A DNA stretch of 64,000 nt from positions 1-64,000 of the forward strand of contig NZ_BAEE01000050.1 of NCBI RefSeq assembly GCF_000241265.1, given 5' to 3'. The notes beneath the pieces are model-generated. The model was not told the origin of the DNA. It ran no database searches and was given only the letters and a program-made list of their open reading frames with translations. Below are positions 51,396 through 61,283 of this stretch, in pieces. This stretch comes from Gordonia araii NBRC 100433. GTDB lineage: Bacteria; Actinomycetota; Actinomycetes; Mycobacteriales; Mycobacteriaceae. The position numbers and the translations under genes are program-made. Within the stretch, counting starts at the first letter, position 1. The number at the start of each line of letters is the position of its first letter.

Positions 51396-52058
51396 TTGAG
51401 CGACGACGAGGGCACCGACGCGACCGGTGATGGGCGCATCGCACCGGGTGATGAGCGTGCCGCCGAGACCGACGAGCAGCGCACCGAACGGTTCGAGCGC
51501 GACGCCCTGCCGATGCTCGATCAGCTGTACGGCGCGGCCCTGCGCATGACGCGTAATCCGTCTGACGCCGAAGACCTCGTCCAGGAGACCTTCATCAAGG
51601 CCTTCTCGGCCTTTTCGTCGTTCCGCGAGGGCACCAACCTCAAGGCGTGGCTCTACCGGATCATGACGAACACCTACATCAACAGCTATCGCAAGAAGCA
51701 GCGGCAGCCGGCCCAGTATCCGACCGACGAGATCACCGACTGGCAGCTCGCGCAGACCGCGGAGCATTCGTCGACCGGCTTGCGTTCGGCCGAGATCGAG
51801 GCGCTCGACGCGCTGCCCGACGACGAGATCAAAGCCGCCCTCCAGGCGTTGCCCGAGGACTTCCGCATGGCGGTCTACTACGCCGACGTCGAAGGGCTGC
51901 CGTACAAGGAGATCGCCGAGATCATGGATACGCCGATCGGCACGGTGATGTCGCGGCTGCATCGCGGTCGGCGCCAGTTGCGCGAACTGCTCGCCGATGT
52001 GGCGCGGGAACGAGGGTTCAACCGCGGTGCGGACACTCACACGGGAGTAGGCCAATGA
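51396..52058 (+). CDS. sigH: ECF sigma factor SigH/SigR (thiol-oxidative stress)
   Basis: This protein is close to mycobacterial SigH: region 2 [20 protein letters not shown] and [20 protein letters not shown]; region 4 [20 protein letters not shown] and [21 protein letters not shown] place the start at TTG 51396, which follows GAAAGGA and gives 220 residues, near the family's 216. GTG 51360 or ATG 51288 are alternatives. It is coupled to its anti-sigma factor by ATGA and controls thioredoxin and other disulfide-stress genes. Confidence 0.93.
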   Translation: MSDDEGTDATGDGRIAPGDERAAETDEQRTERFERDALPMLDQLYGAALRMTRNPSDAEDLVQETFIKAFSAFSSFREGTNLKAWLYRIMTNTYINSYRKKQRQPAQYPTDEITDWQLAQTAEHSSTGLRSAEIEALDALPDDEIKAALQALPEDFRMAVYYADVEGLPYKEIAEIMDTPIGTVMSRLHRGRRQLRELLADVARERGFNRGADTHTGVGQ

Positions 52059-52411
52059 GCGAAACCGACCCCGAATTCGAAGCGCTCGACTGCACCAACA
52101 TCCTGGCCGACGTCTGGCTGCTGCTCGATAACGAGTGCGACCCAGGTGCGCGCGCCCGGGTGCAGGAGCACCTCGACAAGTGCCCTTCGTGCCTGGAGCA
52201 GTACGGCATCGAGCAGCAGATCAAGGCACTCATCGGGCGCAAGTGCGGCGGCGAGCGGGCACCGCAGGGCCTGGCCGACCGGCTGCGGCTGCAGATCCGT
52301 CAGTCGACCACCGTCACCCAGACCACCGACGGCGACTCGGTCTCGCGGGTCACGGTGACCCGGACGAGCATCACCGCCAGCGAAACAGAAAACCCGGGCG
52401 ACCGGCGCTGA
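52055..52411 (+). CDS. rshA: zinc anti-sigma factor of SigH (RshA/RsrA)
   Basis: This 118-residue protein has the ZAS motif: His and the two Cys in [14 protein letters not shown], preceded by the acidic helix [15 protein letters not shown]. Oxidation of these Cys releases the sigma factor. The C-terminal [20 protein letters not shown] is variable. The ATG overlaps the sigH stop. Confidence 0.93.
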   Translation: MSETDPEFEALDCTNILADVWLLLDNECDPGARARVQEHLDKCPSCLEQYGIEQQIKALIGRKCGGERAPQGLADRLRLQIRQSTTVTQTTDGDSVSRVTVTRTSITASETENPGDRR

Positions 52412-52450
52412 GCCGGCGGCACCCGGGTTCGGATCGGTCGACGACCGATC
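52391..52450. terminator. hairpins between convergent rshA and bL37 genes
   Basis: AACCCGGG (52391-52398) pairs with CCCGGGTT (52422-52429), with an inner CCGGC/GCCGG stem, overlapping the end of rshA. GATCGGTCG (52432-52440) pairs with CGACCGATC (52442-52450), whose second arm overlaps the bL37 stop. Together they serve as a bidirectional terminator for two convergent genes. Confidence 0.7.
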
Positions 52451-52523
52451 AGGCGTTCGGCCGCTTACCGTGGTTGGCGGCGTTCTTCTTGCGAGCGCGC
52501 TTCTTGCGTCCACGCTTACCCAT
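52449..52523 (-). CDS. 24-residue ribosomal protein bL37
   Basis: Translation from ATG 52523 gives 24 residues, MGKRGRKKRARKKNAANHGK followed by RPNA and TGA. This closely matches the very short mycobacterial 50S protein bL37, encoded near sigH. AAGGAGAAGGAGAG just upstream is a strong ribosome binding site. It is half basic residues. It is easily missed because of its size. Confidence 0.9.
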   Translation of the reverse strand: MGKRGRKKRARKKNAANHGKRPNA

Positions 52524-52637
52524 GGGACTCTCCTTCTCCTTCGGTGGTGCCATTCTTTCACGACCGACGGCGCAGACGGAAAACGAGCCGACGGTTCGGC
52601 ACCGGAAACGCACCATCGGTGCGCTAGCTTTGAGTGC

Positions 52638-52853
52638 ATGCCGGAAGACGTTGTAGCGGAGATCGTAGCCACCGTTCTCGAGGTTCGGGTTGCCGGCGGC
52701 CAGTCCGTCGAGGTCGGGGACACGCTGGTGTTGCTGGAGTCGATGAAGATGGAGATCCCGGTGGTCGCCGAGGATGCCGGGGTGCTCGACGAGGTCAAGG
52801 TCGCCGTCGACGACGTCATCCAGGCCGGTGACGTGATCGCCACGTACAAGTAG
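52638..52853 (+). CDS. biotin/lipoyl attachment-domain protein (TB7.3/Rv3221c-like)
   Basis: This 71-residue protein is a single biotinyl domain with the biotin site VLLESMKMEIPV (Lys37) and two-fold repeats EIVATVLEVRVAGGQSVEVG / GVLDEVKVAVDDVIQAGDVI. It is homologous to the mycobacterial TB7.3 protein. It lies next to pdtaS, as in M. tuberculosis. Its carboxylase partner is not in the window. Confidence 0.93.
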   Translation: MPEDVVAEIVATVLEVRVAGGQSVEVGDTLVLLESMKMEIPVVAEDAGVLDEVKVAVDDVIQAGDVIATYK

Positions 52854-52858
52854 TCGAC

Positions 52859-54412
52859 TTGTCCACTCTCGCCGATCTCCTCGCCGCCCATACCGGGCTC
52901 ACCGACGAACAGGCCGGCCATTTGCAGCGCCTCGTCGGCGAATGGCAGTTGCTCGCCGACCTGTCTTTCGCCGATCTGCTGCTCTCGGTGCCGGACACGT
53001 CGACGGCCGACGACCAGCACCCCGGATTGCTGACGGTGGCACAGTGCCGTCCCAACACCGCCGCGACCGTGCTCCCCGGCGACGAGGTGACGCGCGTCGT
53101 CGACGACCAGCAGGCGCAGGCGCTGCGCACGGCCATGACGAACGGCGAGATCATCGCCGCCCAGGGCAGCACTCTCGGCGGCATCGACCTGCGGCGCGAC
53201 CTCATCCCGGTGCGTCACGACGGACGGGTGATCGCCGTGCTGACACAGGCGTCGGCCAACACGGCGCGCCGCGTGCCCTCTCCTCTCGAACGCGCCTATC
53301 AGGCGTCGGCGGCCGATCTGTGCAACATGGTCGCCGACGGCACCTTTCCGGTCGTCGAAGGCAGCGAGACCGGCCTGTCCACACCGCGCGCCGGCGACGG
53401 TTTCGTCCGGGTCGGTGTGGACGGCCTGGTGCAATACGCGAGTCCCAACGCGCTGTCGGCGTTCCACCGGATGGGATTCAACAGCGATCTTTCCGGCGCC
53501 GCTCTCGCCGAGGTGTTCACCGAACTGGTCAGCGACGCGTTCGACGCTCAGGACGCCGCGTCGATGATCACGCTGGCCGCGTCCGGTCCCGCGCTCGAAC
53601 CGGCCGCCGATGCACAGGAGCGGGTGTTGCGGATGGAGGTCGATGCCCGCCGCGCCACCGTGTTGGTCCGGGTGGTGCCGCTGCGTCCCCGGGGCGTGGC
53701 GACCGGTGCGATCGTGCTCGTCCGCGACGTGACCGAGGTCAAACGTCGTGACCGGGCACTGATCAGCAAGGACGCCACCATCCGCGAGATCCATCACCGG
53801 GTGAAGAACAACCTGCAGAGCGTATCGGCGCTACTGCGTCTGCAGGCGCGCCGGACCGCCAACCCGGATGCGAGGACTGCGCTCAACGAGGCGGTGCGGC
53901 GCGTGGCGTCGATCGCGCTGGTGCACGAGTTCCTCTCCGGGAGCGTCGACGAGGAGGTCGACGTCGACGAGGTGGTGAACCGTCTGCTGCCGGTTCTCGT
54001 GGACGCGACGAGCCGCGGCGCAGCGCAGGCGCAGGTCAACGTGGACGGTCGTTTCGGCGTGCTGTCGGCCGACCTGGCGATGCCGCTCGTCATGGTGCTG
54101 ACCGAACTCATTCAGAACTCCGTCGAGCACGGATTCGCCGACGGTCGTTCGGGGCGGATCGACGTGGTGGCGAATCGCGGCCTGCGGGAGCTGGAGATCC
54201 GGGTCAGCGACAACGGCACGGGCATTCCCGAGGACTTCGACCTCGAGGGCAGCGGCAGCCTGGGGCTTCAGATCGTGCGCACCCTCGTCGAGATCGACCT
54301 GGGCGGCAACGTGGAGTTCGCCAACGCCCCGGGCGGGGGGACGTCGGTGCGAGTGGTGGTGCCGGTCGTCGCGGCCGAGGGCGTCTCCGCACGCGACTCG
54401 GTCCGGACATGA
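52859..54412 (+). CDS. pdtaS: sensor histidine kinase PdtaS
   Basis: This 517-residue cytosolic kinase (TTG start at 52859, STLADLLAAHTGL) has a GAF-like N-terminal part (LSFADLLLSVPDT, AVLTQASANTARR), a PAS domain (DGFVRVGVDGLVQYASPNAL) and the HisKA_2 H-box EIHHRVKNNLQSVSALLRLQ with His312-313. The ATPase motifs are ELIQNSVEHGF and SGSLGLQIVRTL. PdtaS and the ANTAR regulator PdtaR form a two-component system; PdtaR is not nearby here. Confidence 0.95.
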   Translation: MSTLADLLAAHTGLTDEQAGHLQRLVGEWQLLADLSFADLLLSVPDTSTADDQHPGLLTVAQCRPNTAATVLPGDEVTRVVDDQQAQALRTAMTNGEIIAAQGSTLGGIDLRRDLIPVRHDGRVIAVLTQASANTARRVPSPLERAYQASAADLCNMVADGTFPVVEGSETGLSTPRAGDGFVRVGVDGLVQYASPNALSAFHRMGFNSDLSGAALAEVFTELVSDAFDAQDAASMITLAASGPALEPAADAQERVLRMEVDARRATVLVRVVPLRPRGVATGAIVLVRDVTEVKRRDRALISKDATIREIHHRVKNNLQSVSALLRLQARRTANPDARTALNEAVRRVASIALVHEFLSGSVDEEVDVDEVVNRLLPVLVDATSRGAAQAQVNVDGRFGVLSADLAMPLVMVLTELIQNSVEHGFADGRSGRIDVVANRGLRELEIRVSDNGTGIPEDFDLEGSGSLGLQIVRTLVEIDLGGNVEFANAPGGGTSVRVVVPVVAAEGVSARDSVRT

Positions 54413-54448
54413 CTCAGCCCCGGGCGCTCGCCGCGTCCGGGGCTGAGT
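54412..54448. terminator. bidirectional terminator between pdtaS and whiB1
   Basis: ACTCAGCCCCGG (54412-54423) and CCGGGGCTGAGT (54437-54448) form a perfect 12-bp stem with a 13-base loop, starting at the last base of pdtaS and ending ten bases before the whiB1 stop. It should end both convergent transcripts. Confidence 0.8.
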
Positions 54449-54458
54449 TCAGAAGGGT

Positions 54459-54713
54459 TTAAACGGTGCTGCGAGCGCGGGTGCGTGCGTTGCGTCGCTT
54501 GAGGGCACGACGCTCGTCCTCGCTCATGCCGCCCCAGACGCCGGCGTCCTGGCCGGAGTCGAGCGCCCACGTCAGGCACTCCGCGGTCACCGGGCAGCGG
54601 TTGCATACGAGCTTCGCGTCGGCGATCTGCGCGATCGCCGGACCGCTGGTCCCCACCGGGAAGAACAGTTCCGGGTCTTCGTCGCGACAGATTGCCTTGT
54701 GGCGCCAATCCAT
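54459..54713 (-). CDS. whiB1: iron-sulfur regulator WhiB1
   Basis: This 84-residue protein has the four [4Fe-4S] cysteines at 9, 37, 40 and 46 (KAICRDED, LVCNRCPVTAEC), the GVWGGMSEDERR turn and the basic KRRNARTRARSTV tail. WhiB1 is NO-sensitive, binds the sigma factor SigA and is essential in mycobacteria. ATG 54713 is preceded by AGGAG and gives the standard length. Confidence 0.96.
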   Translation of the reverse strand: MDWRHKAICRDEDPELFFPVGTSGPAIAQIADAKLVCNRCPVTAECLTWALDSGQDAGVWGGMSEDERRALKRRNARTRARSTV

Positions 54714-54833
54714 TTCTACAAATCTCCTCATACGCGCGCAGCGATGCGCGCCCGTCTAAAAGCCTCGCGGGCGTTGGCTGGTTTCTGGCTGTTTGCACGA
54801 GCGTCAACTGGCGTTCGACCGCTCGTGGGTCCT

Positions 54834-54849
54834 TGTGAATACTTTCACG
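54834..54849. promoter_or_regulatory. CRP-type site upstream of whiB1
   Basis: TGTGA (54834-54838), N6 ATACTT and TCACG (54845-54849) match the CRP/GlxR consensus TGTGA-N6-TCACA with one mismatch. It lies about 121 bases before the whiB1 ATG in a 211-base AT-rich divergent region. In M. tuberculosis the CRP homologue Rv3676 controls whiB1, so the site is plausible. Confidence 0.6.
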
Positions 54850-54924
54850 AATCGAGCTGAAGTCAATAGGATTCCATTAACACGTGGGCAACATCACTGT
54901 TCGCCCGGGGTGCGTTTTGGTGTG

Positions 54925-55875
54925 TTACGCGGGCGGGGCGACGACCGACAAGGCGTCGGCGCGGTACCCGAAATCGATCGTCAGACGCTCCCCGACGTAG
55001 TCGCCGTCGATCTGCACGGGCAGGGCGACGGGGGAGTCGAAGCGAACGGCTTCGACGTCGTCGTCGCGGAACAGGTGGCGCGCATGCGGGTCGGCGCGGA
55101 CCAGCAGTCGCGTCGCCAGCGGCAGGTTTCGCGCCACACTCATAGTCGACGAGGCGAAAACGCCCAGGCCACCGGACAGGGACGTGCCCGGGTTGGTTTC
55201 GATGATCTTGCCGCCCAGGTAGGTCCACGGGGTGGTGTTGAGGACGAAGGCGAAGCTGGTTTCCGGCAGGACATGGTGCTGGCCGTCGCGGTCGGTGACC
55301 GTCACCTCGAAGCGTTCTTGGTCTGCCCGATGGCGCAAGAAGGTCACCACCGTGGTGAACAGATAGCGCCCGGGCGTGGCCGCTTTGCCCTTGTTGCGTT
55401 TGGCTTCCATGACCTCGACGACCCGTGCGTCGATCCCCATACCACAGTTGAAGAGGAACCAGCGATCGTCGGCGATGCCCAGGTTGACTCCGCGCTGGGC
55501 GCCTGATTCGAGCAATTCGATCAGTTGCGCCGTCGCCAGCAGCGGATCGGCGTCGATGCCCAGGGCCCGTGCGAACACGTTCGCGCTGCCACCCGGAATG
55601 ATGCCCAGGCGGGGCTGTGCCGTCGGCTTGGGGTCCGCGGGCGTCCCGAGCAACCCGTTGACCACTTCGTTGACCGAGCCGTCGCCGCCGTGGACGACGA
55701 TCGCGTCGTAGCCGCCGTCGCTCAGCGCCCGTTGCGCCAGTTCCTCGGCGTGGCCTCGATGAGTCGTCTGCTCGACGGTGAGATCCATCCGGGCACCGAG
55801 GGTGTGCGCGAGGGTGTCGCGGCCCGCCGGGGTGGTCGCGGTCGCGTATGGGTTGACGATCAGCAATGCCCGCAC
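54925..55875 (-). CDS. diacylglycerol kinase-family lipid kinase (Rv3218-like)
   Basis: This 316-residue protein begins at GTG 55875 (RALLIVNPYATAT). The nucleotide-binding motif is VVHGGDGSVNEVVNGLL, with LGIIPGGSANVFARALGI and a C-terminal VALPVQIDGDYVGERLTID that carries the DAGK/sphingosine-kinase signature. It probably phosphorylates a lipid. Position matches Rv3218 beside whiB1. Confidence 0.92.
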   Translation of the reverse strand: MRALLIVNPYATATTPAGRDTLAHTLGARMDLTVEQTTHRGHAEELAQRALSDGGYDAIVVHGGDGSVNEVVNGLLGTPADPKPTAQPRLGIIPGGSANVFARALGIDADPLLATAQLIELLESGAQRGVNLGIADDRWFLFNCGMGIDARVVEVMEAKRNKGKAATPGRYLFTTVVTFLRHRADQERFEVTVTDRDGQHHVLPETSFAFVLNTTPWTYLGGKIIETNPGTSLSGGLGVFASSTMSVARNLPLATRLLVRADPHARHLFRDDDVEAVRFDSPVALPVQIDGDYVGERLTIDFGYRADALSVVAPPA

Positions 55876-55927
55876 GGAACACCACCCTACGGTGGCCACT
55901 TGTTCGCCGCGCAATACCCTTGGGGTC

Positions 55928-56341
55928 ATGCAACGACCTGCCGCAACTCCCAAGCCGATCTGGTGGGCCGGCATCTCGATCGCGATCCAGGGCTGCGTCG
56001 GACTCGTCGCGGCGGCGATTCTGGTCCTCCGGGAGCTCGGCGGTCATCACGAGGATTTCGCCAGCGGCTACGGACTGGCGATGTGGTGCGCGTTCATCGG
56101 GCTCGGCGTGCTCGCCGGCGGCATCGCCCTTCTGCGCGGCAAGCGGTGGGGCCGGGGAATCGGCGTCGTCGCCGAGTTGCTGCTGTTGCCGGTGGCGTAC
56201 GCGCTGTTGACCGATAGCCATCAGCCGTTCCTCGGGGTTCCGCTGGGGTTCTGGGCGCTCGGTACACTCGCCGCCCTGTTCACCGCAAGTTCGCTGGAAT
56301 GGGCGGCAGGCCCCAATGCCCCGGAGGACTCCGAACCGTAA
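55928..56341 (+). CDS. Rv3217c-like integral membrane protein
   Basis: This 137-residue protein has about four membrane helices (WAGISIAIQGCVGLVAAAIL, AMWCAFIGLGVLAGGIALL, VVAELLLLPVAYALL, GFWALGTLAALFTASSLEW) and a short acidic tail. It matches Rv3217c by position and topology. Function unknown. Confidence 0.87.
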   Translation: MQRPAATPKPIWWAGISIAIQGCVGLVAAAILVLRELGGHHEDFASGYGLAMWCAFIGLGVLAGGIALLRGKRWGRGIGVVAELLLLPVAYALLTDSHQPFLGVPLGFWALGTLAALFTASSLEWAAGPNAPEDSEP

Positions 56342-56351
56342 GGTAGGCGCC

Positions 56352-57149
56352 ATGACTACGACCGTCGCGATCGCCAATCAGAAGGGTGGGGTCGCCAAGA
56401 CCACCACTGCCGTCTCGCTCGGCGCCGCCCTGGCCGACCTCGATGTGTCGGTTCTCGTCGTCGACCTCGATCCACAGGGGTGCCTGACCTTCTCGCTCGG
56501 GCACGACCCCGACCAGCTGCAGGTATCGGTGCACGACGTGCTGCTCGGCGAGGAGGAGATCACCGACGCGCTGCTGACCACCGACGACGGCCCCACCCTG
56601 TTGCCGGCCACGATCGACCTCGCCGGGGCCGAGGCGCTGTTGTTGATGCGGCCGGGCCGCGAGTACGCCTTGAAGCGCGCGCTGGCCGAGGTGGCTCAGG
56701 ACTACGACGTCATCTTGGTCGACTGCCCGCCGTCGCTGGGCGTACTGACACTCAACGGTCTGACCGCAGCCGACTCGGTCATGGTTCCGCTGCAGTGCGA
56801 GACGCTGGCGCACCGTGGAGTCGGACAGCTCTTGCGGACGGTCACCGAGGTGCAGCAGATCACCAACCCGGACCTGACACTGCTGGGCGCGATTGCTACC
56901 CTCTACGACGCCCGCACCACCCACAGCCGCGATGTGCTCGCCGACGTCGCCGACCGCTATGACCTCTCGGTGATCAATCCGCCCATCCCGCGCACCGTGC
57001 GCTTCGCGGAGGCATCCGCGTCGGGCGCGTCGGTACTGCGGGGTCGCAAAAACAAGGGTGCTATCGCCTATCGCGAGCTGGCGGAGAACCTCTGGGGGCA
57101 CTGGTCGAAGGGACGCGACCTGGCGACCTTCGCCCTGACCGAGGGGTAG
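56352..57149 (+). CDS. ParA/Soj-family ATPase (Rv3213c-like)
   Basis: This 265-residue protein has the deviant Walker A QKGGVAKTTTAVSLGAAL, DLDPQGCLTFSLGH and Walker B VILVDCPPSLGVL. ParA-type ATPases position DNA or protein complexes; no parB or parS is nearby. The ATG at 56352 (MTTTVAIANQKGGVA) has GGTAGG upstream. A copy in this position occurs in M. tuberculosis (Rv3213c). Confidence 0.92.
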   Translation: MTTTVAIANQKGGVAKTTTAVSLGAALADLDVSVLVVDLDPQGCLTFSLGHDPDQLQVSVHDVLLGEEEITDALLTTDDGPTLLPATIDLAGAEALLLMRPGREYALKRALAEVAQDYDVILVDCPPSLGVLTLNGLTAADSVMVPLQCETLAHRGVGQLLRTVTEVQQITNPDLTLLGAIATLYDARTTHSRDVLADVADRYDLSVINPPIPRTVRFAEASASGASVLRGRKNKGAIAYRELAENLWGHWSKGRDLATFALTEG

Positions 57150-57150
57150 C

Positions 57151-58401
57151 TCAGGGGCCGTACGCGGTGATCATCGCACCGTGCTGCTCGATGATCTGCT
57201 CGCCGATCACGGCAGGGACTATCGCCGCATCGGCCGGGCCGGGGTTGCGCGGCACCGGCATCTCGCGCTCGCGACGCCCCGTCGCGGCGTCGACGACGAG
57301 ATAGCCTGCTCCGGTGGGCACCAGCATCTGCCCGCCGACCGCGACGGCCGGGCCGCGCGTGCCGGGGACCGCGAATCGCGGCCGCATCGTCTCGGCGTCG
57401 AGGACGACGGTCGCCTGCCCGGTCCACACCGAGGTGAGGCCCTCATCGCTGACCGGGGCCGAGCTCGCGGGCAGCCCTTCTCCGCCGAGTACCGGGTGAC
57501 GACCGGTGTCGGCGCCGTCGACGTCGAAGGTGCGGATGGCGGCGGATGCCGGCGCGGGCGCGTTCGCGCCGCCGTCGTAGACGGCGATTCCGGTTTCGGA
57601 CATCGCGACGACAACCGGCGGTGCGAAGGCGGTGCCGCTCGTGATCACCGACGAACCGTGTTGGGTGATCTTCTCGTCCTTGTTGAGGACGGCTCCGAGG
57701 ACGGTCAGCCGGTAGCCGGTGTCGCCGTCGCAATGTTCGACGATGGCGACCCGGTCGCCGGCGGTCATCCCGGACATGAGCCGGCAGCTGATCCCCTCGC
57801 GCGGGGCGACTTCCGGCTTGAACCGGGCGGCGACGCGGCCGTACTCGATCCCGCGTACGAGGTTGGACCCCCACGTCTCCAGTCGTTGCGGGCCGATGCT
57901 CAACGCGTATCCGCCATCGGATTGCAGGGTGACCGAACCGTCGGCGTCCGAGCTACGGGTCGCGCGACGGATGCCTCGGTCGGCGGCGATGGCCGTGACT
58001 TCGCCGCATCCGCGCGCGTTGCGGTAGGCCGCCAGCGCGGTCGGAGTCGTGGGCCACCACGCGGCGAGCAGTCCGCACAGCGGCAGTTCACGCTCGTAGC
58101 GCCACAGTGACCGCCCGCTACCGGGGTCTCGGGCCTGGACGACACCGTCGTGTCCGGTGAGGACGACGGCGTCGGTGACCTGCGGTGCACGCGTCGCGGC
58201 CGAACGGGCGGTCCACTTCGTCACCAGCCGGTCCGGCGCCTGCACCGGGTACGCGGGCGTGGTCGGCGTCGTCACGGCAGGTGACAGGGTCGTGCGGCGA
58301 GCGGAACTGAAGTACCAGGTGGCCGTCGCGGTGATGGCCAGGGCGACGACGATAATCGCCGAGACGACGAAGTCGACAGGCCGACGCCGAAGCGGTCGCA
58401 T
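57151..58401 (-). CDS. membrane-anchored beta-propeller-like protein (Rv3212-like)
   Basis: This 416-residue protein has a basic N-terminus and one membrane helix (FVVSAIIVVALAITATATWY), followed by an extracytoplasmic part with PQQ-like repeats (VVLTGHDGVVQARDPGSGRS, PAVAVGGQMLVPTGAGYLVV). It is convergent with the ParA gene by one base and shares the operon with the helicase upstream, 15 bases away. Function unknown. Confidence 0.87.
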   Translation of the reverse strand: MRPLRRRPVDFVVSAIIVVALAITATATWYFSSARRTTLSPAVTTPTTPAYPVQAPDRLVTKWTARSAATRAPQVTDAVVLTGHDGVVQARDPGSGRSLWRYERELPLCGLLAAWWPTTPTALAAYRNARGCGEVTAIAADRGIRRATRSSDADGSVTLQSDGGYALSIGPQRLETWGSNLVRGIEYGRVAARFKPEVAPREGISCRLMSGMTAGDRVAIVEHCDGDTGYRLTVLGAVLNKDEKITQHGSSVITSGTAFAPPVVVAMSETGIAVYDGGANAPAPASAAIRTFDVDGADTGRHPVLGGEGLPASSAPVSDEGLTSVWTGQATVVLDAETMRPRFAVPGTRGPAVAVGGQMLVPTGAGYLVVDAATGRREREMPVPRNPGPADAAIVPAVIGEQIIEQHGAMITAYGP

Positions 58402-58416
58402 CCGGGCGGTGACGAG

Positions 58417-60021
<1,605 letters not shown>

Positions 60022-60222
60022 ATGCGTTTGTCCAAAGCCTCTCGGATTGCCTCGCGCGCATCCGGTGGCTTGGGCCAGCTCCTTGGTCGCGGCTCCCCGT
60101 CGGGGGCGCGTGCGGAGCGATGCGCGCACAATTGTCGGCGCCGCGCTCGTCGAACCTTGGTGGGCGACGCCTGACGACAGTGTACTTGGTCAGCCGTACC
60201 AGACCCGCCTACCATCCATCCC

Positions 60223-60867
60223 ATGGACGAAAACCCGGGCATCGCCAAGCTCTACTCGGTCCTCATCGCCGGCGAGTACGCCGCGCACAACCGACTGATC
60301 ACCGAATCGGCGATGGCCCCGGATGTGCCCAGCCGCATAGCCATTGGACGGATGGCCGCTTCCGAGATGGGGCATTTCGACGAGCTGGCCGCCGAGCTGG
60401 TCAAGCGGGGAATCGACCCCGTCGAGGCGGTGCTGCGCCACCTGGACGTCTTCGATCGCTACCACGGCACGACGAATCCGAAGACCTGGGACGAAGTCAT
60501 GGTGAAGGCCTATGTCGGGGACGGGCTCGCCGCCGACTTCTACGGCGAGCTCTCCGACGTGCTGCCCGACGAAGCGCGGCGTGTCGTGTCGACGGTGATG
60601 GCCGAGACCGGCAACTCCGAGTTCGCCAAAGATTGGGTGCGCGCGCGGGTCGCCGCGCAGCCGGAGCTGCGCTGGCCGCTGACCCTGTGGGGGCGACGCC
60701 TGCTGGGCGAAGCCATCACCCACACACAGTGGGTGCTCGCGGCCGAGGAAGACGTGACCGACCTGCTGTTCACCGGCGGCTCGACCGACCTCGCAGCGGT
60801 TTCCCGCTTCTTCGAATCGGTTACTGATCGTCACGCGAAACGCATGGCTGATTTGGGTTTGGGGTAG
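60223..60867 (+). CDS. ferritin-like-fold protein (Rv3210c-like)
   Basis: This 214-residue all-helical protein has the metal-site style motifs LIAGEYAAHNRLITESAM, ASEMGHFDELAAEL and VMAETGNSEFAKD, resembling the ferritin-like group that includes tRNA-modifying MiaE-type proteins. It matches Rv3210c by position. Actual substrate is unknown. It marks the end of the conserved block; the next genes are lower in GC. Confidence 0.9.
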   Translation: MDENPGIAKLYSVLIAGEYAAHNRLITESAMAPDVPSRIAIGRMAASEMGHFDELAAELVKRGIDPVEAVLRHLDVFDRYHGTTNPKTWDEVMVKAYVGDGLAADFYGELSDVLPDEARRVVSTVMAETGNSEFAKDWVRARVAAQPELRWPLTLWGRRLLGEAITHTQWVLAAEEDVTDLLFTGGSTDLAAVSRFFESVTDRHAKRMADLGLG

Positions 60868-60934
60868 GAGCGAATGAAGCTCGGATGCTACTGAAATCCG
60901 CCACTTCGTCCACATGTTTGGAGGTATGTCGAAC

Positions 60935-61279
60935 ATGGCTATCGTGAATGATGGCGCGATGACCGTCGACCCGACGGTGTTGTTAGCCCACGCGAAAGAG
61001 GTGCGGTCGAGGGCTGACCAAGGGCGAGAGGAGCTGGCGAGCCACCGCCGCAACATAGAGGACGCGGCTGCCTCGTGGGGTCCAAGTTCCCGTCGGGCTA
61101 TGAGCGAACGCGTCGCAGAGTGGGCATCGGACACCCGCACGATAGTCGCCAACCTCGAGAACTACGCGGACATGATTTGCGACGCGGGTCATCGCTACGC
61201 AGCGCAGGAGGAGCAGAATACTGGGCGAATGAACTCAGCCAGCAGTTCTGTTGGCCGTGATCGCTTGAATTTGGCGTGA
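60935..61279 (+). CDS. WXG100/EspC-like T7SS protein of a low-GC island
   Basis: This 114-residue protein starts at ATG 60935, with GGAGG ten bases upstream. DPTVLLAHAKEVRSRADQGR, EELASHRRNIEDAAASWGP and a second helix MSERVAEWASDTRTIVANLE match the helix-WG-helix plan of WXG100/EspC proteins. It is likely the targeting or chaperone partner of the toxin-like protein four bases downstream. The region is visibly less GC-rich than the rest of the window. Confidence 0.8.
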   Translation: MAIVNDGAMTVDPTVLLAHAKEVRSRADQGREELASHRRNIEDAAASWGPSSRRAMSERVAEWASDTRTIVANLENYADMICDAGHRYAAQEEQNTGRMNSASSSVGRDRLNLA

Positions 61280-61283
61280 CGCT

